From: Streptomyces odontomachi
GTDB lineage: Bacteria > Actinomycetota > Actinomycetes > Streptomycetales > Streptomycetaceae
Assembly (NCBI RefSeq): GCF_024435355.1
Contig: NZ_JAMJWG010000006.1
Coordinates: forward strand, 248,001 to 312,000
Direction: 5' to 3'
Length of the DNA stretch: 64,000 bases
Shown: positions 33,230 through 42,355 of the stretch, piece after piece
Numbering within the stretch: the stretch's first letter is position 1
Layout of the letters: each line of letters opens with the position of its first letter
Translations under genes and position numbers: made by a program
The notes under the pieces: model-generated
Told to the model about the DNA's origin: nothing
Seen by the model: only the letters and a program-made list of their open reading frames with translations
Database searches by the model: none

Positions 33230-34599
33230 GAGTGGTTCCCCTTCGTGGAGAGGTGAAGGAATGATGTCGTTCGGCTGTCGGAAGGCACGCCGGACACGGT
33301 CGTGCCCGGACTGGGGAGACGGTGTCAACGAGCGCCGTCGGGTGGGCAGCGCTTCGCGCCGTGGGGAATTCGTCGTCCGCGGTGTCGGCGTCACCGACAC
33401 CAAGGAGAAGCAGCGGGGCAGGCATTTCACCTCTTGTGGGAAGAGCTGACGCGGACCTGTGGGCGTCAGGAGAGCCGCCATGACGCAGGCGATTACCGAC
33501 GAATGCTGCGATGAGGGAGGGGTGGGAGGGTGAACGGGGGGTGGAGGGGTGGACCGCGCGCACATGCACGGCTGACGATGCATCCGCGGAAGACGCGGCG
33601 TACTTTCTGCCTGCCGGTGGGACAGGGGCAGTTCATCTCTCAGGCCCCGCTGACCAGGCTCGGGGCGACAGGGACAACAGGGGCGACAGAGGCGATAGCT
33701 GACGCACGGGTGCTGACTCGTTTCAGCAGCGAGGCCGATCCTCTTGGGCATGCCCTACCGCGTCCGTGCCCGGGACCGTCCAGGGAGCGGCGCGATCCTC
33801 GCTGCTGCTGCGCCGTGTGAGGCGCTCCTCGTGGCCGGACGCGCGGTCCGGCCGGGGAACTTGGGTCGACGGGGGCCCGGCGCCGGCCGGCTACGGGAGC
33901 CGGAGGGCGGTGGCTCGCTCGCGGCCGGGTGATGGGTCACGCCTGCCGCCCGTCGCCAGTGCGGGCGCCGCGTGTGCAGGCCGACGGCGGTGGCGCGGAT
34001 GGGCAGGAGGGGGATGAGGCCGTTCGCCGAAGGAACACCGGTGCGCGCGGGGACGGGGGCAAGAGGAACGGGCCCAGGTCTGGACGGCGGGGTGCGCCAG
34101 ACCCGCCGGGCGCAGGCCCACGAGCACCAGGAAGCTGCGCGCCTGGCGCCTGCGCTCGTCAGCCCCCGCCAACAGGACGGGGCGATGTGTTGTCGTGTGC
34201 ACTCGGTGGCGCCCTCCGGACGACGGACTGCCTCGGCTTGGTTCCGCGACGCGCAGCGCCGGCCGCTCGGAGTCCGCCTGTCTCACGGAGACAGCGCCGA
34301 GCCACGACCGTACGCCCCTGGACGGAGTGACGACCGCGGACCGGGTCATGTGGCGGCCTTGGCGTCCGGGCGCACACCGGGCATCACCCGCGACCGCAGC
34401 TGAATCACCAGCAGTCACAGGCGAATCCCGGCCTTCACGCCGTGTCGTGATCCTGCAACCCGGGCCGATACATGTCAACTGCTGTATCCATCAATGTCTA
34501 CCCGGGTATCCGACTCTCTGGCTGGGAGGTCCGGGTGACGGTTATGGTTTCGCCATCAACCATGGCTCATGCCCCGACCTGATTGCAGGAGATGTGCCG
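33230..34599. other. 1.37-kb stretch without a convincing gene
   Basis: Open frames on both strands here are Arg/Pro/Ser-rich, overlap each other, lack Shine-Dalgarno sites and resemble no family. The right end (about 34450-34599) holds promoter-like, less GC-rich sequence for the HTH gene at 34600. I see no RNA gene, insertion sequence or repeat array. It marks the right edge of the biosynthetic cluster. Confidence 0.6.
34467..34488. promoter_or_regulatory. Inverted repeat GATACA-N10-TGTATC before the HTH gene
   Basis: GATACA (34467-34472) and TGTATC (34483-34488) are exact inverted repeats, 112 bp before GTG 34600. Another GTATCC occurs at 34506 and a GGATACC lies just before the metalloprotease gene (about 35297). 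The two CCCGGG sequences flanking the repeat are also symmetric. This could be an autoregulatory operator. Confidence 0.45.
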
Positions 34600-35226
34600 G
34601 TGAGAGATCCGCGGTCCGCGCTCGCCGAGACCCTCAGGCGCATCGACTCCTCCCTCGAGGACGGACGAAGCCGCGCCGATGTGCTCGACCTGGACCAGTT
34701 GTCGGCAGACAGCGGTGAGCCTCACGAGGTGGTCACCACCCTCCTGGACGGCGGGCAGCCCCCCGCAGAGGACATCGCCGAAAGAATCATCCGCCGCATC
34801 GAACACCTACGTGCCACACGGCGGCGCTCCGACGGATCCCCGCACTCCTACGAGGAGATCGCCTCGTCCTACGGGGCCACCCGGGCGTCGCTGTCGAACC
34901 TGGTCCGGAAGAAGACACAAGGTACGGAGCAGCGCACGGGCCGCTCCGGCGGCCCCCTGGCGTCCACTCAGGCCGGGGTCGAGACGTTCTTCTTCGGCCA
35001 GCCCAACGGTTGGCTGTCGGCAGACCCGGCATCCGCTCTCAACGACGCCCTACAGCCCGTTCTGAACCTGCTGCGCTCGACCGCAGGATCCGAACCGTAC
35101 AGCGATCGCCGCGCCGTCGCCCTGCGCAGCGCCGCCGCCCTGCCCGACGACCAGTTCGAGCTGCTCGAAGACGTCATCGCAGGCCTGGTGCGGCAGGCCC
35201 GCGAGGAACGACGCCAGCAGCGGTGA
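34600..35226 (+). CDS. XRE-like helix-turn-helix regulator paired with an ImmA/IrrE protease
   Basis: A 208-residue protein. The likely helix-turn-helix is at about residues 85-107 in SYEEIASSYGATRASLSNLV. The C-terminus is a helical region with PDDQFELLEDVIAGLV. GTG 34600 follows AGGAG; in-frame GTG 34594 is less well spaced. In many actinobacteria such regulators precede an ImmA/IrrE-type metalloprotease that cleaves or inactivates them, and that gene is next here. Confidence 0.75.
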   Translation: MRDPRSALAETLRRIDSSLEDGRSRADVLDLDQLSADSGEPHEVVTTLLDGGQPPAEDIAERIIRRIEHLRATRRRSDGSPHSYEEIASSYGATRASLSNLVRKKTQGTEQRTGRSGGPLASTQAGVETFFFGQPNGWLSADPASALNDALQPVLNLLRSTAGSEPYSDRRAVALRSAAALPDDQFELLEDVIAGLVRQAREERRQQR

Positions 35227-35314
35227 CGGCCCTCCGGACCACGAACGGCAGCTCCCCGAGAGGCAGTTAGGCCTACTTTCGGACCTGTTTCGACTGGATA
35301 CCGGAGTTGACAAC

Positions 35315-36091
35315 GTGGCTAATGTGGAAGCGGAGGCAGCAAGCGGCGCCCGTGGCGGATCGCCAGGAGGCAGATCGCGCCAGCCGCCGCCCGGCACCAG
35401 AGCACCGCCCGACAGTGCACCAGCAATCGACGCCACGGCCGCCTGCGGCGGAGGCCCCAGCACAGGAAGCGAGGAGTGCATGGTGGTAGGCGGGCGCGCC
35501 CAGCGCGACAGAATGAAGCAACTCAGCGGCACCCTGATCGCCTCCCTCGACCAGCAGGCGTACGACGAGGGAGTCTTCCCCGCCCTCGGTGCCGTACTGA
35601 GCGAACTGCGCGGGCGCCCGGTGATCCTCAAGCGGGCGGCGTTCCCGATAGGCACGGCCAGCGGCCTGTGGCTGGACCTGCCCGAAATGGACATCGTGGC
35701 CGTCTGCGAGGACACCGCGAACAGCGAACACGAACACGTGATCCTGGGTCATGAGATCTGGCACATGTTCGAAGGTCACTGCGCCGCACACACCGCTGCG
35801 GGCGGCGCCGCGGCCCGCGCCCACCACACGACGGCGGTTGACGATGTCGTCCACGCCCTCCTGGCGACCCGGGACGACCGGCTGAGCGACCTGGGCCAGC
35901 TCCGTTATGTGGCCCGCACCGACTTCGACGACTCCCACGAGGCGGAAGCCGAGATGTTCGGGCTGCACTTCGCCACGCATGTGCGACACGCCCAGCAGAT
36001 GCGCCGGCGCGCCGATCGGCAGCAGGTCGCCGGCCGCATCGAGGACTCCATGAGCAGCGGACCCTGCGTGTGCAGAAGCCCCTGGGTGTGA
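35315..36091 (+). CDS. ImmA/IrrE-type zinc metalloprotease
   Basis: A zincin with the active site HEIWH, matching HExxH, and a downstream EAEAEMFGLHFA Glu ligand. GTG 35315 gives 258 residues with a Gly/Pro-rich N-terminus. ATG 35480 (AGGAG upstream) gives 203 residues and starts nearer the conserved core, so the true start is uncertain. Family members such as ImmA and IrrE relieve repression by acting on a partner HTH protein. The upstream regulator is the obvious partner. It ends 1 nt before the first membrane-protein gene. Confidence 0.83.
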   Translation: MANVEAEAASGARGGSPGGRSRQPPPGTRAPPDSAPAIDATAACGGGPSTGSEECMVVGGRAQRDRMKQLSGTLIASLDQQAYDEGVFPALGAVLSELRGRPVILKRAAFPIGTASGLWLDLPEMDIVAVCEDTANSEHEHVILGHEIWHMFEGHCAAHTAAGGAAARAHHTTAVDDVVHALLATRDDRLSDLGQLRYVARTDFDDSHEAEAEMFGLHFATHVRHAQQMRRRADRQQVAGRIEDSMSSGPCVCRSPWV

Positions 36092-36092
36092 C

Positions 36093-37250
36093 GTGGGCTC
36101 GGCCGTCTACTACCTGGCAGCCTGCGCCCTGTGGGTCGGCTTGGCCGCCAAACTGCCCGCCCTGTGGCGCGACCGGCGCGATCCCTTCATGCGCTGCCTG
36201 TGCGCCGTGGTCCTCTTTGCCGGCGGCTGCTTCGCGCTCGCCGCGCCGCCGACCCTCGGCGCCGTCAACCAGCTCACCGGTATCCCCAACGCCGCGGCTC
36301 CGCTGACGTACGCGGTGGTGACCGCCTACAGCGCTGCCTGCCTCATCCTTGTCGTGCAGTGGCGCGGCGGGCCGCCCCAGCGGGTGCGGCGCGACTGCCA
36401 CGTCTGGCTGCTTGCCTACAGCACGGTGATCGTGCTCCTGGTCGTGCTCTTCGCGGCCGGCGAAGCTCCGGTCGAGCGGCGCACCGACCTGGACACCTAT
36501 TACGCCACCACCCCGTTCATCCGCGAGATGATCACCCTGTACCTGGTGGCGCACATGACCGCCGCGGTCACCACCGCGACACTGTCCTGGCGCTGGACCC
36601 GCCAGGTCACCGGCTGGACCCGTAGGGGCCTGCGCTCCCTCGCGGCGGGTTGGCTCTTCAACATCGCCTTCGGTGCAGCCAAGCTGGCCGCTGTCGCCGC
36701 CCGCTGGACCGGCCACGACTGGGACGTGCTCAGCACCCGTGTCGCGCCCGCGCTGGTCGCCACCGCCAGCGTCCTCGTCACCGGCGGCTACCTGCTTCCG
36801 CTGCTCGGACCGCGGCTGAGCAGTGCCGTCGCACTCATCCGGTTGCGCCCGCTCTTTCGTCTGCTGGTGGCGGACGACACCCGCTACACGGTCTCGCTGT
36901 CCTGGCGTTCGGCCTTCGACATCGACCTGCATCTCATCAGGCGCACCACCGCCATCCGTGACGGGCTCTCCAGGCTGGCCCTGCACCTCGACAACCGCGT
37001 CCACGCCACCGCCCACCGTCAGGCGCTCGCCGACGGGGCCGACCCGATGGACGCCGACGCCATCGGCACGGCGGCCATGGTCGCCGTCGCCGCCACCCGG
37101 CACCCCCCTCCCCGCGTCCCGCCGAACGCCGGGAAGGGGCGTGTGAACACCGACCAGAGCCACCTGGTCCGGCTGTCCCGCGCCCTGCGCACGTCCATCG
37201 TCGCTGCCGCGCTACGCGCCGGCAGAACACCGGAGAACCAGCAGACATGA
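36093..37250 (+). CDS. MAB_1171c-type putative transporter / seven-helix membrane protein (copy 1)
   Basis: A 385-residue protein with about seven hydrophobic segments in the first 250 residues and a soluble C-terminal domain. It matches the actinobacterial MAB_1171c/DUF6545 type: KLPALWRDRRDPF after TM1 and LTGIPNAAAPLTYA between TM2 and TM3. GTG 36093 follows the protease stop by 1 nt. The function of the family is not established. Repeated linkage to an HTH regulator and an ImmA/IrrE protease suggests membrane signal input or transport of a signal. Confidence 0.8.
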   Translation: MGSAVYYLAACALWVGLAAKLPALWRDRRDPFMRCLCAVVLFAGGCFALAAPPTLGAVNQLTGIPNAAAPLTYAVVTAYSAACLILVVQWRGGPPQRVRRDCHVWLLAYSTVIVLLVVLFAAGEAPVERRTDLDTYYATTPFIREMITLYLVAHMTAAVTTATLSWRWTRQVTGWTRRGLRSLAAGWLFNIAFGAAKLAAVAARWTGHDWDVLSTRVAPALVATASVLVTGGYLLPLLGPRLSSAVALIRLRPLFRLLVADDTRYTVSLSWRSAFDIDLHLIRRTTAIRDGLSRLALHLDNRVHATAHRQALADGADPMDADAIGTAAMVAVAATRHPPPRVPPNAGKGRVNTDQSHLVRLSRALRTSIVAAALRAGRTPENQQT

Positions 37251-37320
37251 CCAGCCGCTCCGCAGTCCTCGCCCTGCCCGGCACGCGCCCACCCGGACGA
37301 CGGTCCCGCCTGGAGGAGAC

Positions 37321-38505
37321 GTGATGACCCACGACGCCGGCTACTACGCCACCGCCGCCCTGATGCTGCTGGCATGCCTGCTGAAACTCCCGGCCGTCAT
37401 CCGCGCCCGCGGCCGGGACTGGCTGCTCAACTCGATCTGCGCGCTGCTGCTGGTGGGCGCCGGCGACCTCGCCTTCGTCGCCACGACCTCCATCGCCGCC
37501 GTCAACCGCGCCACCGGCGTGCCCAACATCGCCGCCCCGATCGTCTACATCCTGCTCACCGGGTTCTCCGGCGCGTCCCTCGTGCTCGTCCTCAACTGGC
37601 GCGGCGGAACCGACGCGGCGCAGACCCGGCGCCAGACCCGCATCACCATTGCCTCGTACGTCACCGTCTGCACCCTGATCGCCCTCCTGTTCGCGCTGGG
37701 CGACGCCTCCGTCGAACAGCGCACCCGGTTCGACACCTACTACGCCAGCACCGCGTACCTCGGCGAGATGATCGCCCTCTACCTGAGCGCGCACGCCGTG
37801 GCCTCACTGACCGTCAGTCGCCTGTGCTGGCGCTGGTCACGCGAGGTCCACGGCACCCTGCGCATCGGACTGCGCGTGCTGGCCGCCGGCTACCTGCTGC
37901 ATTACGCGAACTACGACGCGACCCGGCTCGTCGCGGTCGCCGCCCGCTGGGCGGGCCACGACTGGGACGTCCTCCTCGACGTCTCCATCGTCACCGCCCA
38001 GCCGAGCGCCGTCCTGATAGGCATCGGCTTCATCCTTCCCCTGGTCGGCCTCAGGAGCGACGACGCCATCCGCTACTGGCAGCTGGCTCCGCTGGCCAGG
38101 ACCGTGCGCCCCGTGCAGGGCGCCTCCAGTCCCGCCCCGCCGCTCCTGCCCTGGTGGAGCCCCAGCATGCGGCTGCGGTTGACCCAGCGGCACACCTACA
38201 TCTCGGACCGGATCATGGCGTGCCGTGGCCACTGCGACCCCCGCGTCTGGGAGGCGGCTCACGCGGCGGCCCTGGCCCACCGGGCCACCGAGGAGCAGGC
38301 CGCCATCATCGCCGACGCCGCGATGATCGCCGCCGCTGTGGAGGCGCACACCGCTGCCGTCGCCCGCCCGCCCGAGCCGGCGCCGGTCGCGCCCGATCAC
38401 CGTGCCCTCTCCACCCGTGATCTCGCCCGCCTCTCCCGTGCCCTAGGCTCCCGCGTCGTCAAGGACATCCGGCACCGCGCCACCACCGAAAGCGCCACCG
38501 CCTGA
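37321..38505 (+). CDS. MAB_1171c-type putative transporter / seven-helix membrane protein (copy 2)
   Basis: A 394-residue paralogue of the preceding protein with the same layout: KLPAVIRARGRDW, ATGVPNIAAPIVYI, RFDTYYASTAYLGEMI and RWAGHDWDVL correspond block for block to copy 1. GGAGGAG precedes the GTG/ATG pair at 37321/37324. A tandem duplication followed by divergence is likely. Two unequal copies might form a heteromeric membrane complex, but no evidence in the sequence proves that. Confidence 0.8.
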   Translation: MMTHDAGYYATAALMLLACLLKLPAVIRARGRDWLLNSICALLLVGAGDLAFVATTSIAAVNRATGVPNIAAPIVYILLTGFSGASLVLVLNWRGGTDAAQTRRQTRITIASYVTVCTLIALLFALGDASVEQRTRFDTYYASTAYLGEMIALYLSAHAVASLTVSRLCWRWSREVHGTLRIGLRVLAAGYLLHYANYDATRLVAVAARWAGHDWDVLLDVSIVTAQPSAVLIGIGFILPLVGLRSDDAIRYWQLAPLARTVRPVQGASSPAPPLLPWWSPSMRLRLTQRHTYISDRIMACRGHCDPRVWEAAHAAALAHRATEEQAAIIADAAMIAAAVEAHTAAVARPPEPAPVAPDHRALSTRDLARLSRALGSRVVKDIRHRATTESATA

Positions 38506-38619
38506 CCCGCGCCCGCCAGGGCCGTTCCGCGCGACCCTGCCGCCGGGGCGCCACCTCCGTCTGCTCATGTCGGGCGGCGCCCGGGCGGTCGAGGTGGTCC
38601 GGGGAGTCCGGCGGCTCCC

Positions 38620-39546
38620 CTACCGGCCCTCCCCCGCCACCTCCAGGACCGCCTTCCCGGCGACGCGCCGCCCGCGGAGGGCTTCGGCGGCCTCGTCGAA
38701 GCGCTCCCACGACCCCTGCCAGCCGATCTCGACGGCGACGGCGCCCTCAGCGGCCAGATCGGCAAGAACGGCCAGGTCCGCGCCGACTTCCCCCTCGATG
38801 ACGAAGGACGTCAGCGATTTGGCCGGGCCGACGGTCGTGTACGGCGGAAAGACCGCCGGTTCCCCGGATGTCCAGCCGACGCTCTGCACGCTGCCCCCGG
38901 GAGCGAGCAGGTTCCACGCCACCACCAGTTGGGGGCCGCCCACGCTGTCGATGACCACGTCGACCGGTCGCCGGAGTCCCTCCAGACCGATCAGCACCTC
39001 GTCGGCGCCGGCCTCGGCCAGTCCCGCCGCGCGGATGGCCGAGCCCACGGACGCGATCACGTGGGCACCGGCCCGCGCCGCCAACTGGACGGCGAATCGG
39101 CCGACTCCGCCGGACGCACCGGTGATCAGCACCCTCTTGCCCGGTCCGAGCCCGGCGGCCCGCAGCGAGCGCAGTGCGGCCAGCCCGGCCACCGGCAGAG
39201 CGACCGCGTGCGCCGGTTCCAGGCCTTTCGGTGTCTCGGCGAGCGCATGCACGTTGATCGCGACGCGCTCGGCGAACGCTCCCGAGGTCAGCGCCACCAC
39301 CCGGGTGCCCACCGCCGGGCCCGTTCCGTCGCCGGCGGCCTGAACGACCACTCCGGCGGCGTCCGAGCCGAGCACCGCGCCCACGGGGACCCGCCCGGAG
39401 CGGGCGTCGTTCAGGTCGCCGTAGTTCAACGAGACGTGGGAGACGCCCACCAGGACCTGGCCCGGCCCGGCCACGGGGTCGGGCACCTCGGCGAGGCGGA
39501 CGGCGGTGGGTGCGGACGGATCGACGACGAGTGCGCGAACGGGCAT
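38620..39546 (-). CDS. MDR zinc-type alcohol dehydrogenase / quinone oxidoreductase
   Basis: A 308-residue medium-chain dehydrogenase/reductase. The N-terminal GroES-like domain shows LNYGDLNDARSG and GSDAAGVV. The NADPH-binding motif is ITGASGGVGRFAVQLA at about residue 140. Zinc-ligand cysteines are absent, so it is probably a zinc-independent quinone or enone reductase. Its promoter would lie in the 287-bp gap to 39834, which otherwise contains only a weak 40-codon open frame. Confidence 0.88.
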   Translation of the reverse strand: MPVRALVVDPSAPTAVRLAEVPDPVAGPGQVLVGVSHVSLNYGDLNDARSGRVPVGAVLGSDAAGVVVQAAGDGTGPAVGTRVVALTSGAFAERVAINVHALAETPKGLEPAHAVALPVAGLAALRSLRAAGLGPGKRVLITGASGGVGRFAVQLAARAGAHVIASVGSAIRAAGLAEAGADEVLIGLEGLRRPVDVVIDSVGGPQLVVAWNLLAPGGSVQSVGWTSGEPAVFPPYTTVGPAKSLTSFVIEGEVGADLAVLADLAAEGAVAVEIGWQGSWERFDEAAEALRGRRVAGKAVLEVAGEGR

Positions 39547-39833
39547 GTGTCCCCCTTGGTCGACGACCCGTGACCGCAGTCGTCATCAGCACTGGAATCC
39601 TGAACGCCGCCGTCCACGGCCCGATCCGCCGCACCGAACTGGCACGCGCCGTCAACGGCATCATCCGGCGGAGGCTCAACCCTCATCCGCGGAAATAGGA
39701 ATTTCTTAGGATTCTACATGCCGTTCTCCTGAAGTCCGATCGGGTCACGAAGAACTGCGCACGACGCACGAGGTGAGTACGCCCGACTTCGCCATGCCGG
39801 CTGAGAATTGGAGAGCGGCTAAAGTTATGGCCC

Positions 39834-40460
39834 ATGAGTTCCAGGCTGCCGCTGTCCGCGGTTCCACGGCTTGCCACGGCATTGATTGTCGGGGTGGTAA
39901 TCGGCACTATCGTCGGTCTGACGACCGACACGCCGCTGGGTGTTCTGGCAAGTATCGCGGCAATGGAGACCTCCTTCGTCGTGTCGGGCTGGACCGTTCT
40001 CTGGCCGATGAATTCCTCCGCCACTCATCGCAATGCCAGGCGAGAGGACTTTCGCCCCCTGCTCGAGGAACTCGTGGTCGTCGCTGCGGCGCTGTGCGGG
40101 CTGGCCGGTATCGCGGTGCTCCTGATCGGCAACTCCGACACCAGCCACGCCGCAACGGCCCTGGTCGGTGTGTTCATGGCCTGGTCGGCACTGCACTTCA
40201 TGTACGGCACCCGCTACGCCTACCTCTACTACGTGACCTCGGCCGGCGGAATCGACTTCAACTCCGACGATCCTCCCGCGTACCGGGACTTCTTCTATTT
40301 CAGTTACAACCTCGGCATGACCTACCAGGTATCGGACAACGACGTCTCCAGCCCGACCGTCCGCGCCACGGTGCTGCGGCACTGCCTACTGTCCTACGTC
40401 TTCGGCACCGGCATCCTCGCCACCGCCATCAACCTCGTCGAAGGAATGGTGAGCGGCTGA
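39834..40460 (+). CDS. DUF1345 family membrane protein
   Basis: A 208-residue polytopic membrane protein with about five hydrophobic helices (VGVVIGTIVGL, ETSFVVSGWTVLW, VVVAALCGLAGIAVLL, ALVGVFMAWSALHFMYG, GTGILATAINLV). FMYGTRYAYLYY and YFSYNLGMTYQVSD are the conserved DUF1345 blocks. The role is unknown. It is a single gene, convergent with the SDR gene downstream. Confidence 0.85.
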   Translation: MSSRLPLSAVPRLATALIVGVVIGTIVGLTTDTPLGVLASIAAMETSFVVSGWTVLWPMNSSATHRNARREDFRPLLEELVVVAAALCGLAGIAVLLIGNSDTSHAATALVGVFMAWSALHFMYGTRYAYLYYVTSAGGIDFNSDDPPAYRDFFYFSYNLGMTYQVSDNDVSSPTVRATVLRHCLLSYVFGTGILATAINLVEGMVSG

Positions 40461-40526
40461 TCACGCCGCTGCTCTCCTCGCCCGGGGACACACGGCGTGT
40501 CCGAGGCTCGCCGCACGAAGGGCCGA

Positions 40527-41258
40527 TCAGGGCCAGCCGCCGGTGAAGGCCACCACCTGCCCGGTGACGAACGAAGACTTACCCGAAGCGAAGAATTCGA
40601 CCAGTGCACCGAATTCCTCGGGTGTTCCCAGGCGGCCGAGTGGCACGCGATCCTCGATCGCCTTCCTGCCGACCGGATCGTCAACGAACCGCGCCCGCGG
40701 GTAATACATCTCGCTGTACAGGTAGTTGGGCGCGATGGCGTTCACCTGAATCCCCGAAGGCGCGAGTTCCCGGGCGAGCGCCAGTGCGAAGGTGGTCGCG
40801 CCGCTGCGCGCGGCAGTGGGGGCGCTGAATCCCGGCTCGGGTTGCAGCTCGCGCGCCGATGTGACCAGGACGATGCTGCCGGTGCGCCGTGCCTTCATGT
40901 GCGGGATGATCGCCTTGGCGAGCTGGAACGGCCTGACCAGCACCGCCTCGATCGTGGCACGGAACTCGTCGGTCGACACCTCCTCGACGGGGGCCGGCCG
41001 GTTGGGGTGCGCGTCATTGCTGACCAAGGCGTCGATCGCGGTGAGATGCTCGACCGCCTCGGCCACCACCGCGACGGGATCCTGTGCCGACAGAACGGTG
41101 ACGTCGGGATGGGCGGCCGCATATGCGGCGCGTGCGGCCGGATCGGTGAAGGTGCGATCGTGGCAGGCGATCGCGTACCCCGCATTCTCCAGGGCCGTGA
41201 CCGACCCCGGTCCACCGTATTCCAGAACGTTTGTGACCAGGATCGTATGCCGTTCCAT
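40527..41258 (-). CDS. Halohydrin dehalogenase-like SDR lacking the catalytic Tyr
   Basis: A 243-residue short-chain dehydrogenase-fold protein whose closest recognisable relatives are halohydrin dehalogenases of the HheC/HheA type. Shared blocks are VTNVLEYGG replacing the glycine-rich NAD motif, AIACHDRTF, LVSNDAHPN, AIAPNYLYSE and PLGRLGTPEEFG. The HheC catalytic triad Ser-Tyr-Arg reads VTSARE (Ser kept) then SAPTAARSG, where Pro stands in the Tyr position and Arg is kept. ATG 41258 follows AGGAG. It may have lost dehalogenase activity or use another residue. Confidence 0.8.
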   Translation of the reverse strand: MERHTILVTNVLEYGGPGSVTALENAGYAIACHDRTFTDPAARAAYAAAHPDVTVLSAQDPVAVVAEAVEHLTAIDALVSNDAHPNRPAPVEEVSTDEFRATIEAVLVRPFQLAKAIIPHMKARRTGSIVLVTSARELQPEPGFSAPTAARSGATTFALALARELAPSGIQVNAIAPNYLYSEMYYPRARFVDDPVGRKAIEDRVPLGRLGTPEEFGALVEFFASGKSSFVTGQVVAFTGGWP

Positions 41259-41712
41259 GGAGCTCCTGAAGATATCCGCGCGGTGCGGGAGTGGCCGCAA
41301 GCGGTTCCGCCCGCACGGCCCGGCCGTGATACGGCAGCCGGTGCAACGCCGAGGTGTGAACCGGTCGCGCACGATATCGCCAGCACCGAAGCCGGGTCCA
41401 CACCGGCGTGGCGGAGCCTGAACACCTCCGCTCGCAGACCTGAGCGGCCCCGCCCGGGGCCGTCCCGCCCCTCCCGTGGCCGAAGCATCACCACCTCGGT
41501 AATGCGCCGCCTGCGGCCAGGAAGGATTCCCTGCGCTAACCCGGACGGGCTAGGAACAGGGGTTACGGCCGTTGCCGTGCCGCGATCCGCCGCTCCCGGA
41601 GCGCTACCTTGGCGCGGGGGGCGCACGTACCCGCCAGCGTGAACGTCCCGGCCGGGTAGCGGGATGCGCATGGCCGGGTGACGCTGAACCCGGGTCTGGA
41701 GATTGGCAGCGC
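41259..41712. other. Intergenic region between divergent SDR and SRPBCC genes
   Basis: About 454 bp with no supported coding sequence. Open frames here are Arg-rich shadows. It must contain the two divergent promoters, but no clear -35/-10 pair, operator or RNA gene is evident. Confidence 0.5.
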
Positions 41713-42234
41713 ATGCACACCACCGTCGAAGAGTCGATTGAGATCGCGGTGCCGGTGCGCACGGCGTACGACCAGTGGACGCAGTTCAAGAACTTCCCGC
41801 GGTTCATGTCCACCGTGCAGCGGGTGGATCAGCTGAGTCCTGTGATGACGCGCTGGAAAGTGAAGGTGGGCCCCCTGCGCCGGGAATTCCTGGCGGAGAT
41901 CGTGGAACAGGAGCCGGATTCGCTGGTGGCCTGGCGGACCGTGGGGCGTCAGCCGTGGCATTGGGGTGAGGTGTCGTTCCGTTCCACGGCTGCGGACCGG
42001 ACCGTGGTCAGGGTGCACATGAAGGTCGAGCGGCGCGGGGTGATGGGCCGGATGGCGGATCCGTCGAAGACGACGCAGCGCGTCGTGCGTCATGAACTCG
42101 AGTGCTTCAGGGAGTTCATCGAGGGTCTCGGGGATGCCAGCGGGGCGTGGCGGGGAGCGATCCACCACGGTCGGGTGCGGCCGGCGGAGCCCGAGCCACC
42201 GCGGAGTCGGGTTCCCAAATGGCCCGTCGGCTGA
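41713..42234 (+). CDS. SRPBCC (START-like) domain protein, cyclase/dehydrase type
   Basis: A 173-residue protein with a polyketide cyclase/dehydrase-type SRPBCC fold: VEESIEIAVPVRTAYDQW at the start, the FPRFMSTVQRV helix, PLRREFLAEI and PWHWGEVSF strands and the long C-terminal helix. The ligand is unknown. ATG 41713 is chosen because the fold begins there. It lies outside the biosynthetic cluster, so a role in polyketide cyclisation is not implied. Confidence 0.85.
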   Translation: MHTTVEESIEIAVPVRTAYDQWTQFKNFPRFMSTVQRVDQLSPVMTRWKVKVGPLRREFLAEIVEQEPDSLVAWRTVGRQPWHWGEVSFRSTAADRTVVRVHMKVERRGVMGRMADPSKTTQRVVRHELECFREFIEGLGDASGAWRGAIHHGRVRPAEPEPPRSRVPKWPVG

Positions 42235-42304
42235 ACCGCAGGGGTGCGGGGGCCGAACGGTGACTCTGATGGCAGGCATCCGACCTGCGGGCATCAGGGC
42301 ATGA

Positions 42305-42338
42305 GTGCCGTAGGGCACCTGAACATTCCATGCCCTAC
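42305..42338 (+). promoter_or_regulatory. Overlapping alternative hairpins in the leader of the molybdoenzyme gene
   Basis: GTGCC-GTAG-GGCAC (42305-42318) and GTAGGGCA-N13-TGCCCTAC (42310-42317 with 42331-42338) share bases and cannot form together. They end 17 nt before ATG 42356 and just before the GAGAGGGA ribosome site. They may be an operator dyad or an attenuator-like switch. Confidence 0.4.
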
Positions 42339-42355
42339 CGCGAGAGGGATGGCCG

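Noticed and set aside
33230..33751. N-terminal extension of the LuxR-type regulator
   Set aside because: The extra 174 residues are low-complexity Pro/Arg/Cys sequence without conserved features. ATG 33229 has a good ribosome site.
33891..34478. Long minus-strand open frame in the gene-poor region
   Set aside because: Arg/Pro/Ser-rich composition, no ribosome site and no family resemblance. It is a GC-driven random frame.
39510..39698. Short plus-strand open frame before the DUF1345 gene
   Set aside because: It overlaps the start of the divergent MDR gene, has no ribosome site and matches no family.
41713..42234. SRPBCC protein as a polyketide cyclase of the cluster
   Set aside because: It lies 8 kb beyond the cluster edge next to unrelated redox genes, and no aromatic PKS is present.
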